Part shown: one piece after another, positions 1 through 9,229 of the stretch
Position numbering within the stretch: the stretch's first letter is position 1
Layout of the letters: the number at the start of each line of letters is the position of its first letter
NCBI RefSeq assembly: GCF_009938205.1
Contig: NZ_AP019654.1
Span: 620,001 to 684,000, forward strand
Length of the DNA stretch: 64,000 nucleotides
Reading direction: 5' to 3'
DNA from: Vibrio panuliri
GTDB lineage: Bacteria > Pseudomonadota > Gammaproteobacteria > Enterobacterales > Vibrionaceae
Position numbers and translations under genes: made by a program
The notes under the pieces: model-generated
What the model was told of the DNA's origin: nothing
Seen by the model: only the letters and a program-made list of their open reading frames with translations
The model's database searches: none

Positions 1-758
1 AATTGGCGGCGGGGCTTGAATCACTCGTGATGGATGTAAAAGTAGGTTCTGGTGCATTTATGCCAACTTATGAAGCATCTGAAGAGCTTGCGAAATCGAT
101 CGTAGCCGTGGCAAATGGTGCTGGCACTAAGACGACTGCAATCCTAACTGATATGAACCAAGTATTGGCTTCTTCAGCGGGTAATGCAGTAGAAGTGCGT
201 GAAGCTGTACGCTTCTTAACGGGTGAATACCGTAACCCACGCCTACTTGAAGTGACCTTGGCATCGTGTGCGGAAATGCTAGTTCTTGGTAAGCTGGCTG
301 AAAACACAGAAGCGGCGAATGCTAAGTTGATGGAAGTATTAGACAACGGTAAAGCAGCTGAATGTTTCGGCAAGATGGTCGCGGGTCTTGGCGGTCCAGC
401 TGATTTCGTTGAAAACTATGACAACTACCTAGAAAAAGCCGAAATTATTAAGCCAGTATTTGCTGAGCAGAGTGGTGTGGTTTCTGCCATGGATACTCGC
501 GCGATCGGTATGGCTGTGGTTTCTATGGGTGGTGGTCGCCGCGTAGCGACAGACGCAATTGATTATGCAGTTGGTTTTGATGGCTTTATTCGTCTTGGCG
601 AGATCGCGGATGACACTAAACCTCTCGCTGTTATTCACGCCCGTAATGAGCAGCAGTGGCAAGAAGCGGCGAACGCATTACGCAACGCGATCGTTATCGG
701 TGGTGAGTACATGCCAACCCCTAACGTATACTGTCAAATCCGCGCTGAAGACGTGTAA
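1..758 (+). CDS. deoA: Thymidine phosphorylase, C-terminal part (cut by window edge)
   Basis: Thymidine phosphorylase splits thymidine with phosphate into thymine and 2-deoxyribose-1-phosphate in the cytosol. The visible 252 or so residues are the C-terminal part of a protein usually about 440 residues long. They begin inside the alpha/beta domain ([11 protein letters not shown], typical of the family) and run to the normal end. The frame is open at base 3 and the true start lies upstream of the window. deoB follows after 57 bp and deoD after that, which is the usual deo operon order. The 2-deoxyribose-1-phosphate made here is the substrate of the next gene product. Confidence 0.95.
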   Translation, partial: LAAGLESLVMDVKVGSGAFMPTYEASEELAKSIVAVANGAGTKTTAILTDMNQVLASSAGNAVEVREAVRFLTGEYRNPRLLEVTLASCAEMLVLGKLAENTEAANAKLMEVLDNGKAAECFGKMVAGLGGPADFVENYDNYLEKAEIIKPVFAEQSGVVSAMDTRAIGMAVVSMGGGRRVATDAIDYAVGFDGFIRLGEIADDTKPLAVIHARNEQQWQEAANALRNAIVIGGEYMPTPNVYCQIRAEDV

Positions 759-815
759 TTTTAACAAGGCCTGCTTTCATAATAACGATATCCAAGTGGG
801 CCTGAGGAACGAGCA

Positions 816-2036
816 ATGAAAAGAGCATTTATTTTAGTCCTAGACTCATTTGGTATCGGTGCGACTGCTGATGCTGATAAATTTGGTGATGTGGGTTCTG
901 ACACACTTGGTCATATTGCGGAGCAGTGTGATAAAGGACTTGCTGACAATGACCAACGCAGTGGTATGTTGAAACTGCCTAACCTGTCAAAACTTGGTTT
1001 GGCAATGGCGCACAAAGAATCAACTGGGCATTTCGCTCCAGGTTTGGACGCTGACGCTGAGATCATCGGTGCTTACGGTCATGCGGCAGAGCTTTCTTCT
1101 GGTAAAGATACTCCATCAGGCCACTGGGAAATTGCGGGTGTACCTGTGTTGTTTGATTGGGGGTACTTCACTGACAAATCGAACAGCTTCCCTAAAGAGC
1201 TTACCGATCGCATTCTTGCTCGTGCAGGTCTTGATGGTTTCCTAGGTAACTGCCACGCATCAGGAACACAAGTTCTGGATGATCTTGGTGAAGAACATAT
1301 GCAAACAGGTCTGCCTATCTTCTATACTTCAGCAGACTCAGTTTTCCAAATCGCATGTCATGAAGAGACATTCGGTTTAGATCGCTTACTGGAATTGTGC
1401 CAAATCGCGCGCGAAGAGCTAGCCGACTACAACATTGGTCGAGTGATTGCGCGTCCATTTATTGGTGCTGGTAAAGGTCAGTTTGAGCGTACGGGTAACC
1501 GCCGCGACCTATCGGTTGAGCCGCCAGCTGCTACCGTGCTGCAAAAGCTAGCAGATGAGAAGCAGGGTGAAGTGGTATCGATCGGTAAGATTGCAGATAT
1601 CTATGCGAACTGTGGCATCACTAAGAAAGTGAAAGCGACGGGTATTCCGGCGCTGTTTGAAGCGACGCTTGAGCAAATTAAAGCAGCAGGCGATAACACG
1701 ATTGTGTTTACTAACTTTGTTGACTTTGATTCTGCCTACGGTCACCGCCGTGATGTGGCAGGCTATGCTGCGGCACTAGAATATTTCGATGGTCGCATCA
1801 ACGAAGTACTAGAATTGATGCAAGAAGACGACATTCTGATCCTAACCGCTGACCACGGTTGTGATCCAACATGGCAAGGCACTGACCATACTCGTGAGCA
1901 CATCCCGGTATTGGTTTACGGTCAAAAGATCCCAGCAGGTTCGCTTGGCCGTCGTGACTCTTTTGCGGATATTGGTCAGACGCTAGCAGAATATTTTGCT
2001 ACATCACCAATGGATTACGGCAAGAGCTTCTTGTAA
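816..2036 (+). CDS. deoB: Phosphopentomutase
   Basis: Interconverts (deoxy)ribose-1-phosphate and (deoxy)ribose-5-phosphate, feeding sugar from nucleosides to DeoC. The 406 residues match the family length. It is an alkaline-phosphatase-superfamily metalloenzyme: the N-terminal metal-binding Asp lies in [10 protein letters not shown], a Thr-containing [11 protein letters not shown] follows, and the C-terminal metal ligands lie in [20 protein letters not shown]. The ATG at 816 is preceded by a GAGGAACGAG ribosome-binding region. It lies between deoA (57 bp) and deoD (99 bp), almost certainly in one operon. The deo promoter and its DeoR/CytR sites would be upstream of the window. Confidence 0.97.
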   Translation: MKRAFILVLDSFGIGATADADKFGDVGSDTLGHIAEQCDKGLADNDQRSGMLKLPNLSKLGLAMAHKESTGHFAPGLDADAEIIGAYGHAAELSSGKDTPSGHWEIAGVPVLFDWGYFTDKSNSFPKELTDRILARAGLDGFLGNCHASGTQVLDDLGEEHMQTGLPIFYTSADSVFQIACHEETFGLDRLLELCQIAREELADYNIGRVIARPFIGAGKGQFERTGNRRDLSVEPPAATVLQKLADEKQGEVVSIGKIADIYANCGITKKVKATGIPALFEATLEQIKAAGDNTIVFTNFVDFDSAYGHRRDVAGYAAALEYFDGRINEVLELMQEDDILILTADHGCDPTWQGTDHTREHIPVLVYGQKIPAGSLGRRDSFADIGQTLAEYFATSPMDYGKSFL

Positions 2037-2135
2037 ATTATGACAACCAAGTAGTCTTAACTACTGAGTCAATTGGTTATTTGGCGTCAATGCCGTTCAT
2101 TTGGCGCCTTCTTCTATTTTGAAAAGGAAAATACG

Positions 2136-2855
2136 ATGGCAACTCCACATATTAATGCTGAAATGGGCGCTTTTGCTGATGTAGTACTGATGCCGGGTGA
2201 CCCGCTACGTGCTAAATACATTGCGGAAACCTTCCTAGAAGACGTTGTACAAGTATGTGATGTTCGTAATATGTTCGGTTACACAGGTACTTACAAAGGT
2301 CGTAAGATCTCTGTAATGGGTCACGGTATGGGTATTCCTTCATGCTCGATCTACGTGACTGAACTGATCAAAGACTTTGGTGTTAAGAAAGTGATTCGCG
2401 TGGGCAGCTGTGGTGCTGTAAACGAAGACATTAAAGTGCGCGATGTTGTGATCGGTATGGGTGCGTGTACTGACTCTAAAGTAAACCGTATTCGTTTCAA
2501 AGGTCATGACTTTGCAGCTATCGCGGATTACAAAATGGTTCGTGCAGCAGAAGAAGCAGCGAAAGCTCGTGGTATCGATGTAAAAGTGGGTAACCTATTC
2601 TCTGCAGAACTGTTCTACACACCAGATCCTGAAATGTTCGACGTAATGGACAAATACGGCATCGTGGGTGTTGAGATGGAAGCGGCGGGTATCTACGGCG
2701 TTGCTGCTGAATACGGCGCAAAAGCACTGACTATCTGTACTGTGTCTGACCACATCAAAACGGGTGAGCAAACCACTTCTGAAGAGCGTCAAAACACGTT
2801 CAACGAGATGATGCTTATCGCGCTAGACTCAGTACTACTTGGTGACGAAGAGTAA
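2136..2855 (+). CDS. deoD: Purine nucleoside phosphorylase, DeoD type
   Basis: Cleaves purine (deoxy)nucleosides with phosphate to free base and (deoxy)ribose-1-phosphate. The ATG at 2136 is chosen because AAAAGGAAA lies just upstream and the resulting 239 residues equal the usual DeoD length; the frame is open further upstream to about 2073. Family motifs visible are [13 protein letters not shown] near the N-terminus, RVGSCGAV in the phosphate/ribose site, [11 protein letters not shown] and the catalytic-Asp region [10 protein letters not shown]. It is the last gene of the deo operon and a strong terminator follows at 2941. A second DeoD elsewhere in the genome would be usual for Vibrio but cannot be seen here. 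Confidence 0.96.
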   Translation: MATPHINAEMGAFADVVLMPGDPLRAKYIAETFLEDVVQVCDVRNMFGYTGTYKGRKISVMGHGMGIPSCSIYVTELIKDFGVKKVIRVGSCGAVNEDIKVRDVVIGMGACTDSKVNRIRFKGHDFAAIADYKMVRAAEEAAKARGIDVKVGNLFSAELFYTPDPEMFDVMDKYGIVGVEMEAAGIYGVAAEYGAKALTICTVSDHIKTGEQTTSEERQNTFNEMMLIALDSVLLGDEE

Positions 2856-2940
2856 TTGCCGATAAGAGCGCTGTGCAAAGAGAGCGGCGAGGTAAGAACG
2901 CTTTGCTGTGAGCGTTGATAGCGCTTTCATTGAGATTTGA

Positions 2941-2969
2941 AAAGGTTGGCTTAATCGCCAACCTTTTTT
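2941..2969 (+). terminator. Rho-independent terminator of the deo operon
   Basis: A perfect 10-bp stem (AAAGGTTGGC / GCCAACCTTT) with a 6-base loop is followed by a T run, 86 bp after the deoD stop. Confidence 0.9.
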
Positions 2970-3001
2970 ATACGCATACATATTGTTCAGCTGTCATTGT
3001 T

Positions 3002-3203
3002 GATATGAGTAGGTTTACGAAAAATTTGCCATTGTCGATATGAACAGCCCTATTAAAAAGTTGTCATTCTCGAGAGCGTAGCGAGTCGGGAATCTGGTTT
3101 TAGTTTGTCGGCGTAGTTGCTGAGAAAAGCAGATTCCCTGTCACGTGCTAACGCACGGCATAGAATGACAAAGTTAAGTTGAGGCGCTGTGTGGTAGGGC
3201 AGC
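3002..3203. repeat. Palindromic intergenic repeat, copy 1 of a tandem pair
   Basis: About 200 bp that recurs, almost identical, exactly 232 bp downstream (3234-3435). The core (3061-3172) is a long imperfect palindrome: TTGTCATTCT opens it and AGAATGACAA closes it, with GGGAATCTG and CAGATTCCC as the inner arms. The core ends resemble the GTCATTC...GGAATCT element at 50958-51106. No coding frame is credible. It could form a long RNA hairpin if transcribed. It looks like a REP/MITE-like dispersed element of the genome. Confidence 0.85.
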
Positions 3204-3233
3204 TTTAACCCATACACTTTAATTGCCACTGTC

Positions 3234-3435
3234 GATATGAGTAGGTTTACGAAAAATTTGCCATTGTCGATATGAACAGCCCTATTAAAAAGTTGTCATT
3301 CTCGAGAGCGTAGCGAGTCGGGAATCTGGTTTTAGTTTGTCGGCGTAGTTGCTGAGAAAAGCAGATTCCCTGTCACGTGCTAACGCACGGCATGGAATGA
3401 CAAAATTAAGTTGAAGCGCAGTGTGGAATGTCAGC
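3234..3435. repeat. Palindromic intergenic repeat, copy 2 of a tandem pair
   Basis: Second copy of the unit starting at 3002, same orientation, period 232 bp. It has only a few substitutions, mostly towards the 3' end (for example GGCATAG becomes GGCATGG and GAGGCGCTG becomes GAAGCGCAG). The core palindrome is at 3293-3404. Together the copies fill most of the 629-bp deoD-ytjB gap. The rest is the deo terminator and the ytjB terminator. Confidence 0.85.
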
Positions 3436-3455
3436 GTTTCCGAATAGTCCAGCAA

Positions 3456-3483
3456 TAAAAAAACCGGCTTGCGCCGGCTTTTC
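3456..3483 (-). terminator. Terminator after ytjB
   Basis: Read on the minus strand: AAGCCGGC, GCAA loop, GCCGGTTT, then a T run; it begins immediately after the ytjB stop codon. Confidence 0.88.
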
Positions 3484-3484
3484 A

Positions 3485-4090
3485 TTAACTCATCTCTTTT
3501 AGCAGTAAGTTCTCGCCTTTTACTTGTGGCTTGCGGCGAAGAATAAACGCCAATAAGAAACCGGCAATAAAGCTGACGCCAACCATCGAGTACATATAAC
3601 GGTCACTCTTGCGGTAGTAGTGATCGGAAAACGCGGTTAACTGACCTGTTTCAAAGGTCATACGGATAAAGCCCACGATCACATTGTCATGCATAATCGG
3701 TTCAACTAACTGTTGGCGACCGATTCGTGCGGTCTCAAGCGGGGTATCCAGCCCTAATATTTCACGTACCGACTTAGCTTGATCACTGGAGGCTAAACGG
3801 ATCCCTTCGGCATCGTAAATTGTGGCGTCAAACACCAACTTATCTTCAGCCAACTGGTTAGTGAGGTTAAGCAAACGTTCTTGGTCGGCATCGGCAATCA
3901 TTGCGCCAGCGGAAAGAGATGCTTGTGAGATCAGCACCTTAGTTAATGTTTCCAACTGGTTTGCTTGGATTTGCTCATTACCCTTGGTAATTTTTACGCT
4001 GTTGATCGCAATCATGATGCCGCCAGCAATCAAAAATAAGATCACCAGTGCGCGAATCGCCATGCGAAATGAAAACAGAGAAGAGTCCAT
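3485..4090 (-). CDS. ytjB: AhpA/YtjB (Smp) family membrane protein
   Basis: Inner-membrane protein of the YtjB/Smp family, whose biochemical role is not established. The 201 residues show a transmembrane helix at about 10-32, a periplasmic part of about 130 residues and a second helix at about 165-185 (SMVGVSFIAGFLLAFIL), followed by a short basic tail (RRKPQVKGE). It is divergent from serB with about 150 bp between the starts, the same arrangement as smp-serB in E. coli, which supports the assignment more than any motif does. Its own terminator follows. The topology resembles a stripped-down sensor without an output domain. Confidence 0.8.
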   Translation of the reverse strand: MDSSLFSFRMAIRALVILFLIAGGIMIAINSVKITKGNEQIQANQLETLTKVLISQASLSAGAMIADADQERLLNLTNQLAEDKLVFDATIYDAEGIRLASSDQAKSVREILGLDTPLETARIGRQQLVEPIMHDNVIVGFIRMTFETGQLTAFSDHYYRKSDRYMYSMVGVSFIAGFLLAFILRRKPQVKGENLLLKEMS

Positions 4091-4242
4091 ACGTTACCTT
4101 TCAAAGCTCACTACTCTATAGTTTGATGGTAGTGATATTTGGGCAAAAATCTATAGTTAATGTCTACACTGCGCATATTGAGACTTGCGCAACCAAATTG
4201 CAATAGGGTAACTTGGTTGGACATTTGAACGGAATCTTTTAC

Positions 4243-5223
4243 ATGGATATGTTGAAAAAATTGGCGATCAAACGCCGCACGACACTCTTAAATCGACTGC
4301 CGGAAGCCCAAGCGTCGACCAACTTTGACCGCACAAAGGCGGGCTGGATAGTGTTTGGTCATTATCTGCAACCACAACAATTCGAAGATATCGACTTTTT
4401 CACCGGAGACTACAACGCCATTGTTGATGTTTGGCAGGTGGGTGAGTATGAAGTGGCGTTGATGGCCGGAGAGTTGAATGGTGAGTTGGAGCAAATTCTC
4501 CAAGCGCTTGAGCTTGATTATGCCTCTTTGCGTGAGTTTCCTGATCTCACTAAGCCGGGATTGATGGTATTTGATATGGACTCCACTGCGATTCAGATTG
4601 AGTGTATTGATGAAATCGCCAAACTTGCGGGAGTGGGTGAAGAGGTCGCCGAAGTCACAGAGCGAGCAATGCAGGGTGAGTTGGACTTTGAGCAGAGTTT
4701 ACGCCAGCGAGTTGGTAAGCTTGCAGGTGCTGATGCTGCCATTCTTGAACAAGTGAGACAGAGCCTGCCATTGATGCCAGACTTCCCAGAGCTTATCTAT
4801 ACGCTACAACAGTTTGGTTGGAAAACGGCGATCGCTTCTGGTGGCTTTACCTATTTTTCTGACTATCTGCAGCAGACATTGAGATTGGATTATGCGCAGT
4901 CTAATCAACTGGAGATTATCGACGGCAAGTTAACCGGACAGGTGCTGGGAGAGGTTGTTAGCGCGCAAACCAAAGCGGAAATTTTAGTTCACCTCGCCGA
5001 TCAGTATGAGATTGAGCTGCACAACACTGTCGCGGTTGGTGATGGCGCGAATGATTTGGTGATGATGAGTGCTGCTGGGTTAGGTGTCGCCTACCATGCA
5101 AAACCTAAAGTAGAACAGCAGGCACAAGCGGCAGTGCGGTACGTCGGTTTAGGTGGGGTCTTGTGTATCTTGTCGGCTCAACTGCTTAAACAACAGAAGG
5201 TGAGCTTTAAGCCGCTACCTTAA
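4243..5223 (+). CDS. serB: Phosphoserine phosphatase
   Basis: Last step of serine biosynthesis: O-phosphoserine to serine plus phosphate. It is a HAD-superfamily enzyme. The nucleophile motif FDMDST has its two Asp at about residues 111 and 113, and the Mg-binding motif GDGANDL is at 266-272. The N-terminal 100 residues form the ACT-like regulatory region of gammaproteobacterial SerB. The ATG at 4243 (MDMLKKLAIKRR) is preferred, giving 326 residues, close to other Vibrio SerB proteins; an in-frame TTG at 4213 would add 10 residues and has no better ribosome-binding site. A very strong terminator begins at the stop codon, so serB is transcribed alone. Confidence 0.95.
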   Translation: MDMLKKLAIKRRTTLLNRLPEAQASTNFDRTKAGWIVFGHYLQPQQFEDIDFFTGDYNAIVDVWQVGEYEVALMAGELNGELEQILQALELDYASLREFPDLTKPGLMVFDMDSTAIQIECIDEIAKLAGVGEEVAEVTERAMQGELDFEQSLRQRVGKLAGADAAILEQVRQSLPLMPDFPELIYTLQQFGWKTAIASGGFTYFSDYLQQTLRLDYAQSNQLEIIDGKLTGQVLGEVVSAQTKAEILVHLADQYEIELHNTVAVGDGANDLVMMSAAGLGVAYHAKPKVEQQAQAAVRYVGLGGVLCILSAQLLKQQKVSFKPLP

Positions 5224-5259
5224 ACGTGAAGCGAGCGGTTAGTCGCTCGCTTCACGTTT
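5222..5259. terminator. Bidirectional terminator between serB and the PilZ gene
   Basis: A perfect 16-bp stem (AAACGTGAAGCGAGCG with its complement) and 6-base loop lies between two convergent stop codons and can serve both strands. Confidence 0.9.
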
Positions 5260-5263
5260 GTCT

Positions 5264-7606
5264 TTATTGAGTTAGCTCGAGACGTATTAGGACTTCTTCC
5301 GTGACATCAATGTACTCACTGTAACCGACAATCGTGCAGATCTCTTTTTCTAAGCTTCGAGCTTGGTGCATGCTAATGGTGCTAAGCTCTTCCAAATCTT
5401 TGCGCAGTAACGCCGTAATGGGGTCGAAGACTGGTGCCGCACAAATTCGCAGAGCATGAAACTCGCCCATGTTCTGACTGTTCTTAATAAACTCAATACG
5501 CTCCTTGGTCGATTCAAACTCCGAGCACAGTTTCGCTTGCAGTGTTTGTAGGCGTGTGCCGAACTTAATGGCTGAGATATAAAGCTCTTGGGCTTGCGGT
5601 TTCGCGCCTTCAATTCGCTTCATTGGGGCGGCCAATAAGGTGGTGGTACGTCCTTTGTAAATGGTTTCGAGCGACAGGCGATTGTTTTTCCCAACTTTAG
5701 CAAAGAGTGCTAAGTGCGCAGGCAAAGGGTAGTTAACGCCAATCACTTTAGGTTTAAGGCTGTTACCTTTCTTTTCGACAAACAGAGGCGTACTGATCAT
5801 TCGATCTAAGAGAATATTGTGCAAGTTCTCTAGCATCTCATGGCTTGGCAATGTCTCTTGAGTGGCGGTCAGTTTGGTTTGGTTGTGTTCGATAAGCTTG
5901 CCAAAAAACGCCATGGTTTTAATGGTCTGTACATTATCTTCAATCACTAACTGGACTCGCTTTCCGCCCGGACTGATACGAATGACTTTGTAAGGTACGT
6001 TATCCAGCGGCAAAGATTTGTCATACAGTTGCAACTCATTAAAGTTGATGCGACAGGTATCTCCAGCTTTTAGTTCGATGGGCGTGCTTAACGCTATATA
6101 TAAACCATGTTTTGAGATATCCAGAGTGACGCCTGCCGCTTGTTGCTCGCCTGAGCTAATAAACAGCGGGGAGCGAAACTGATAACGTGGCTCTTTTCGA
6201 CGGTTCTGCGCATCAAAGTAGAGGCTTACTGGCACATGGCTACAGTTACGTTTGTGGCGGAACTGGTTGAGTTCAGAGGTGCTCAGGCGAGGTTTCTCAC
6301 TCAATAAGTAATCTTGTCCTGAGCAGGCATCGGAGATCTCTTGCAACATCGCAAAGTGAGTTAAACCTTGCGTGAGTTCGCTCGACTCTTGTGGTAAATC
6401 ATCGAACAGCGCCCGTTCTTCATTACTTAACTCAAAAACAGAAATGCGGAAAACCTTCCAACTCTCTCGATGAGCACCAACGTGCCAAAACAATTGGCGT
6501 AACTCACGGCTTGCTTCGGGAATCATCATCGAGAAAAACAGATCTTTGCCAGCGTGCTGATGTTTAAAGGTGTAGAGCACGCTATTGCTCCCTCGCATAC
6601 CCGGCTTGGTCATAAGTTCCATCCTTTCCGGACTGAACAAATTGCTTAGCGTCAGTTGGTTGCGTTCGTCATTCCAATATTGCCAAATGCTGTGGTTGTT
6701 CTCGGTCATCAGAACCAGTTTTAGTTCATGACCGCTAAAAAATATCGGTAAGTTGCAGGTATGTTTGAGGTAGTTGTGTTCATAACCTCTCGAACGAGCT
6801 CGAATCACTTTATCTTGATTGTCATGACGTGCCCGTTGGGTATCGTTTTGCAGACAATGCGTCATGATATCGTTGACCAACTCAACATCATCGACTTTGA
6901 GCACGCGCAGAAAGTTGACCGCGTCGTTTTCAAAAGACTCATCAATACCAACGATTCGGTAACTGACGTGTTGGCTTATGCCGGGGATCTTGCTGGTTCT
7001 TGCCAACTCAACAAAATGAATGGTGATCACTTCGCCCAGTTTATAGTCAAACGCTGACGGGACTTTGAACTTACCGCCAGAAGGAGAAATATCAACAGTA
7101 ACCCCATGAACTAGTTGGTCACTTGATAGGTGAATAACGATTTGGGTTGCAAGCTTGAGGCGGTTTTCTTTACGTTTGAGATCGTACCCCATCACGATGG
7201 GTTCCGCGTTGAAGGTGATAGCGGTGTTGGTTAGGTCAGAACCTTGAGGTTTGCCTTTTTGGTTCATCACCTTAAAGCTATTACGTGTGTTACTTAAGGC
7301 TTCAAACACACCTTCGGTATAGCCATTAAACTTACGAACATTCTTGTGGTAGGTGTTAAACGCAACGTCATCTAACCAATGGATAATTCCGTCAAGTTCA
7401 TACTCGCGACATTCACCTTTGACTCGACCACGAAGGTCAATAGAGCGATAGCAGGGGGTCATCAGTCGCTTTAATTCCATCTTAACCAAGATTTTAAGCG
7501 AAGGAGGCTCGCCATCCGTAACTTTGGACAGTAAGAGTTCAAAATCATCCGTTTTGTAGACCGGAATGAGTTTTTCTGCGATGGAGAGGACTTCAGTTTG
7601 CTGCAT
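5264..7606 (-). CDS. Large protein with two PilZ (c-di-GMP-binding) domains
   Basis: A 780-residue cytosolic protein, no signal peptide or membrane helix. Two PilZ signatures are complete: RKENR at about 145-149 with DISPSGG at 172-178, and RKEPR at about 470-474 with DISKHG at 496-501. RxxxR plus (D/N)xSxxG is the c-di-GMP contact set, so both domains could bind. The regions before, between and after them match nothing I recognise. The position between serB and radA is, as I recall, that of V. cholerae PlzC. It is convergent with serB and divergent from radA, so probably monocistronic. The partner and output are unknown; with the cyclase at 9230 this is a c-di-GMP neighbourhood. Confidence 0.85.
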   Translation of the reverse strand: MQQTEVLSIAEKLIPVYKTDDFELLLSKVTDGEPPSLKILVKMELKRLMTPCYRSIDLRGRVKGECREYELDGIIHWLDDVAFNTYHKNVRKFNGYTEGVFEALSNTRNSFKVMNQKGKPQGSDLTNTAITFNAEPIVMGYDLKRKENRLKLATQIVIHLSSDQLVHGVTVDISPSGGKFKVPSAFDYKLGEVITIHFVELARTSKIPGISQHVSYRIVGIDESFENDAVNFLRVLKVDDVELVNDIMTHCLQNDTQRARHDNQDKVIRARSRGYEHNYLKHTCNLPIFFSGHELKLVLMTENNHSIWQYWNDERNQLTLSNLFSPERMELMTKPGMRGSNSVLYTFKHQHAGKDLFFSMMIPEASRELRQLFWHVGAHRESWKVFRISVFELSNEERALFDDLPQESSELTQGLTHFAMLQEISDACSGQDYLLSEKPRLSTSELNQFRHKRNCSHVPVSLYFDAQNRRKEPRYQFRSPLFISSGEQQAAGVTLDISKHGLYIALSTPIELKAGDTCRINFNELQLYDKSLPLDNVPYKVIRISPGGKRVQLVIEDNVQTIKTMAFFGKLIEHNQTKLTATQETLPSHEMLENLHNILLDRMISTPLFVEKKGNSLKPKVIGVNYPLPAHLALFAKVGKNNRLSLETIYKGRTTTLLAAPMKRIEGAKPQAQELYISAIKFGTRLQTLQAKLCSEFESTKERIEFIKNSQNMGEFHALRICAAPVFDPITALLRKDLEELSTISMHQARSLEKEICTIVGYSEYIDVTEEVLIRLELTQ

Positions 7607-7741
7607 GCGATCCTAGCGAATGTTCCTTATCAAAAATGATATCGACCTTGATAAATAGATCTTTAGTGATATGTTACTGCGAATCAAGCCCATATCATGG
7701 CTTATTAGATAGCAACCATCACAAAATTCAATTGAGGTCAC

Positions 7742-9121
7742 ATGGCAAAAGCAAAACGCGCATACGTTTGTAATGATTGCGGCGCAGATTTCCCCCGCTG
7801 GCAAGGACAATGCAATGCTTGTGGAGCATGGAACACCATCAGTGAAGTTAGACTTGCAGCTTCACCGGCGGCTGCGCGAAATGAACGCCTAACCGGTTAC
7901 GCTGGCGCTGTCACGGAGAGTCAAGTTCAGACCCTATCTGAGATTGATTTGCAGGAAGTACCACGCTTTACCAGCGGCTTTAAAGAGCTTGACCGTGTGC
8001 TCGGTGGTGGCGTTGTGCCGGGGGCGGCGATCTTGATTGGTGGTAGCCCAGGTGCTGGTAAATCGACGCTACTGCTACAAACGATGTGTTATTTGTCTGC
8101 CCAGATGCCAACACTGTATGTCACCGGTGAAGAATCCTTGCAACAAGTCGCGATGCGCGCCTCACGCTTAGGCTTACCCAAAGACAACCTGAAAATGCTG
8201 TCAGAAACGAATGTGGATCGCATTTGTCAGATTGCAGAGAAAGAGCAGCCAAAAATTATGGTGATCGACTCGATTCAGGTGATGCATGTGGCTGATGTTC
8301 AATCCTCGCCGGGTAGCGTGGCACAGGTGAGAGAATCGGCGACGGCACTCACTCGCTACGCCAAGCAGAATAATGTTGCGGTGTTTATCGTCGGTCATGT
8401 GACCAAAGATGGTACTTTGGCTGGCCCGAAAGTGCTTGAGCACATTATTGACTGTTCGGTACTACTTGATGGTGGAACAGACAGTCGATTTAGAACCTTA
8501 CGTAGCCACAAAAACCGTTTTGGTGCGGTGAATGAACTGGGTGTGTTTGCCATGACAGGGCAAGGACTGCGTGAAGTGAGCAATCCGTCTGCGATTTTCC
8601 TCTCTCGAGGAGAAGAAGAGACCTCCGGCAGTTCGGTGATGGTTGTCTGGGAAGGAACGCGCCCGCTATTGGTCGAAATTCAAGCGCTGGTGGACTACTC
8701 ACAGTTGGCGAATCCGCGTCGTGTTGCGGTGGGTCTTGAGCAAAACCGTCTGTCATTATTGCTAGCTGTTTTACACAAGCATGGCGGTCTACAAATGGCG
8801 GACCAAGATGTATTCGTCAACGTTGTTGGTGGGGTAAAAGTTACAGAGACCAGTGCCGACCTTGCACTTGTGATGGCACTATTATCTAGCTTTAGAGACC
8901 GACCGTTACCTAAAGATGTAGTGGTATTTGGTGAAGTGGGACTTGCCGGAGAGATTCGCCCTGTGCCAAGCGGACAAGAGCGCTTAAATGAGGCGTTTAA
9001 ACATGGCTTTAAGAAAGCGATAGTTCCAGCCGCCAATATGCCAAAAGGCGGTATTGAAGGGATGCAAATACATGGGGTGAAGAAGCTATCTGAGGCTATT
9101 CAGGCTTTTGATGAGTTATAA
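7742..9121 (+). CDS. radA: DNA repair protein RadA
   Basis: RecA-like ATPase that promotes branch migration in homologous recombination. Domains in order: an N-terminal zinc finger with Cys10, Cys13, Cys24 and Cys27; a RecA-type ATPase with Walker A GGSPGAGKST at 100-109 and a Walker B-like region around MVIDSIQ; the RadA-specific KNRFG motif at 257-261; and a C-terminal Lon-protease-like domain without a protease function. The length of 459 residues is typical. The ATG lies 135 bp from the divergent PilZ gene start, after GAGGTCAC. Confidence 0.97.
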   Translation: MAKAKRAYVCNDCGADFPRWQGQCNACGAWNTISEVRLAASPAAARNERLTGYAGAVTESQVQTLSEIDLQEVPRFTSGFKELDRVLGGGVVPGAAILIGGSPGAGKSTLLLQTMCYLSAQMPTLYVTGEESLQQVAMRASRLGLPKDNLKMLSETNVDRICQIAEKEQPKIMVIDSIQVMHVADVQSSPGSVAQVRESATALTRYAKQNNVAVFIVGHVTKDGTLAGPKVLEHIIDCSVLLDGGTDSRFRTLRSHKNRFGAVNELGVFAMTGQGLREVSNPSAIFLSRGEEETSGSSVMVVWEGTRPLLVEIQALVDYSQLANPRRVAVGLEQNRLSLLLAVLHKHGGLQMADQDVFVNVVGGVKVTETSADLALVMALLSSFRDRPLPKDVVVFGEVGLAGEIRPVPSGQERLNEAFKHGFKKAIVPAANMPKGGIEGMQIHGVKKLSEAIQAFDEL

Positions 9122-9229
9122 AACTTAGATGTGACTCGTATTTTTGGTTAAACTTGCTGCAATTTTGTACGAATGCAAGCTGTTAATGCATAATGAGCCC
9201 CGTTGTTAACGGATGCGGTGCAAAGGGAT

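Noticed and set aside
3285..3485. Open frame of 66 codons on the minus strand inside the repeat
   Set aside because: It lies wholly in the palindromic repeat and the ytjB terminator, with no ribosome-binding site or family resemblance.
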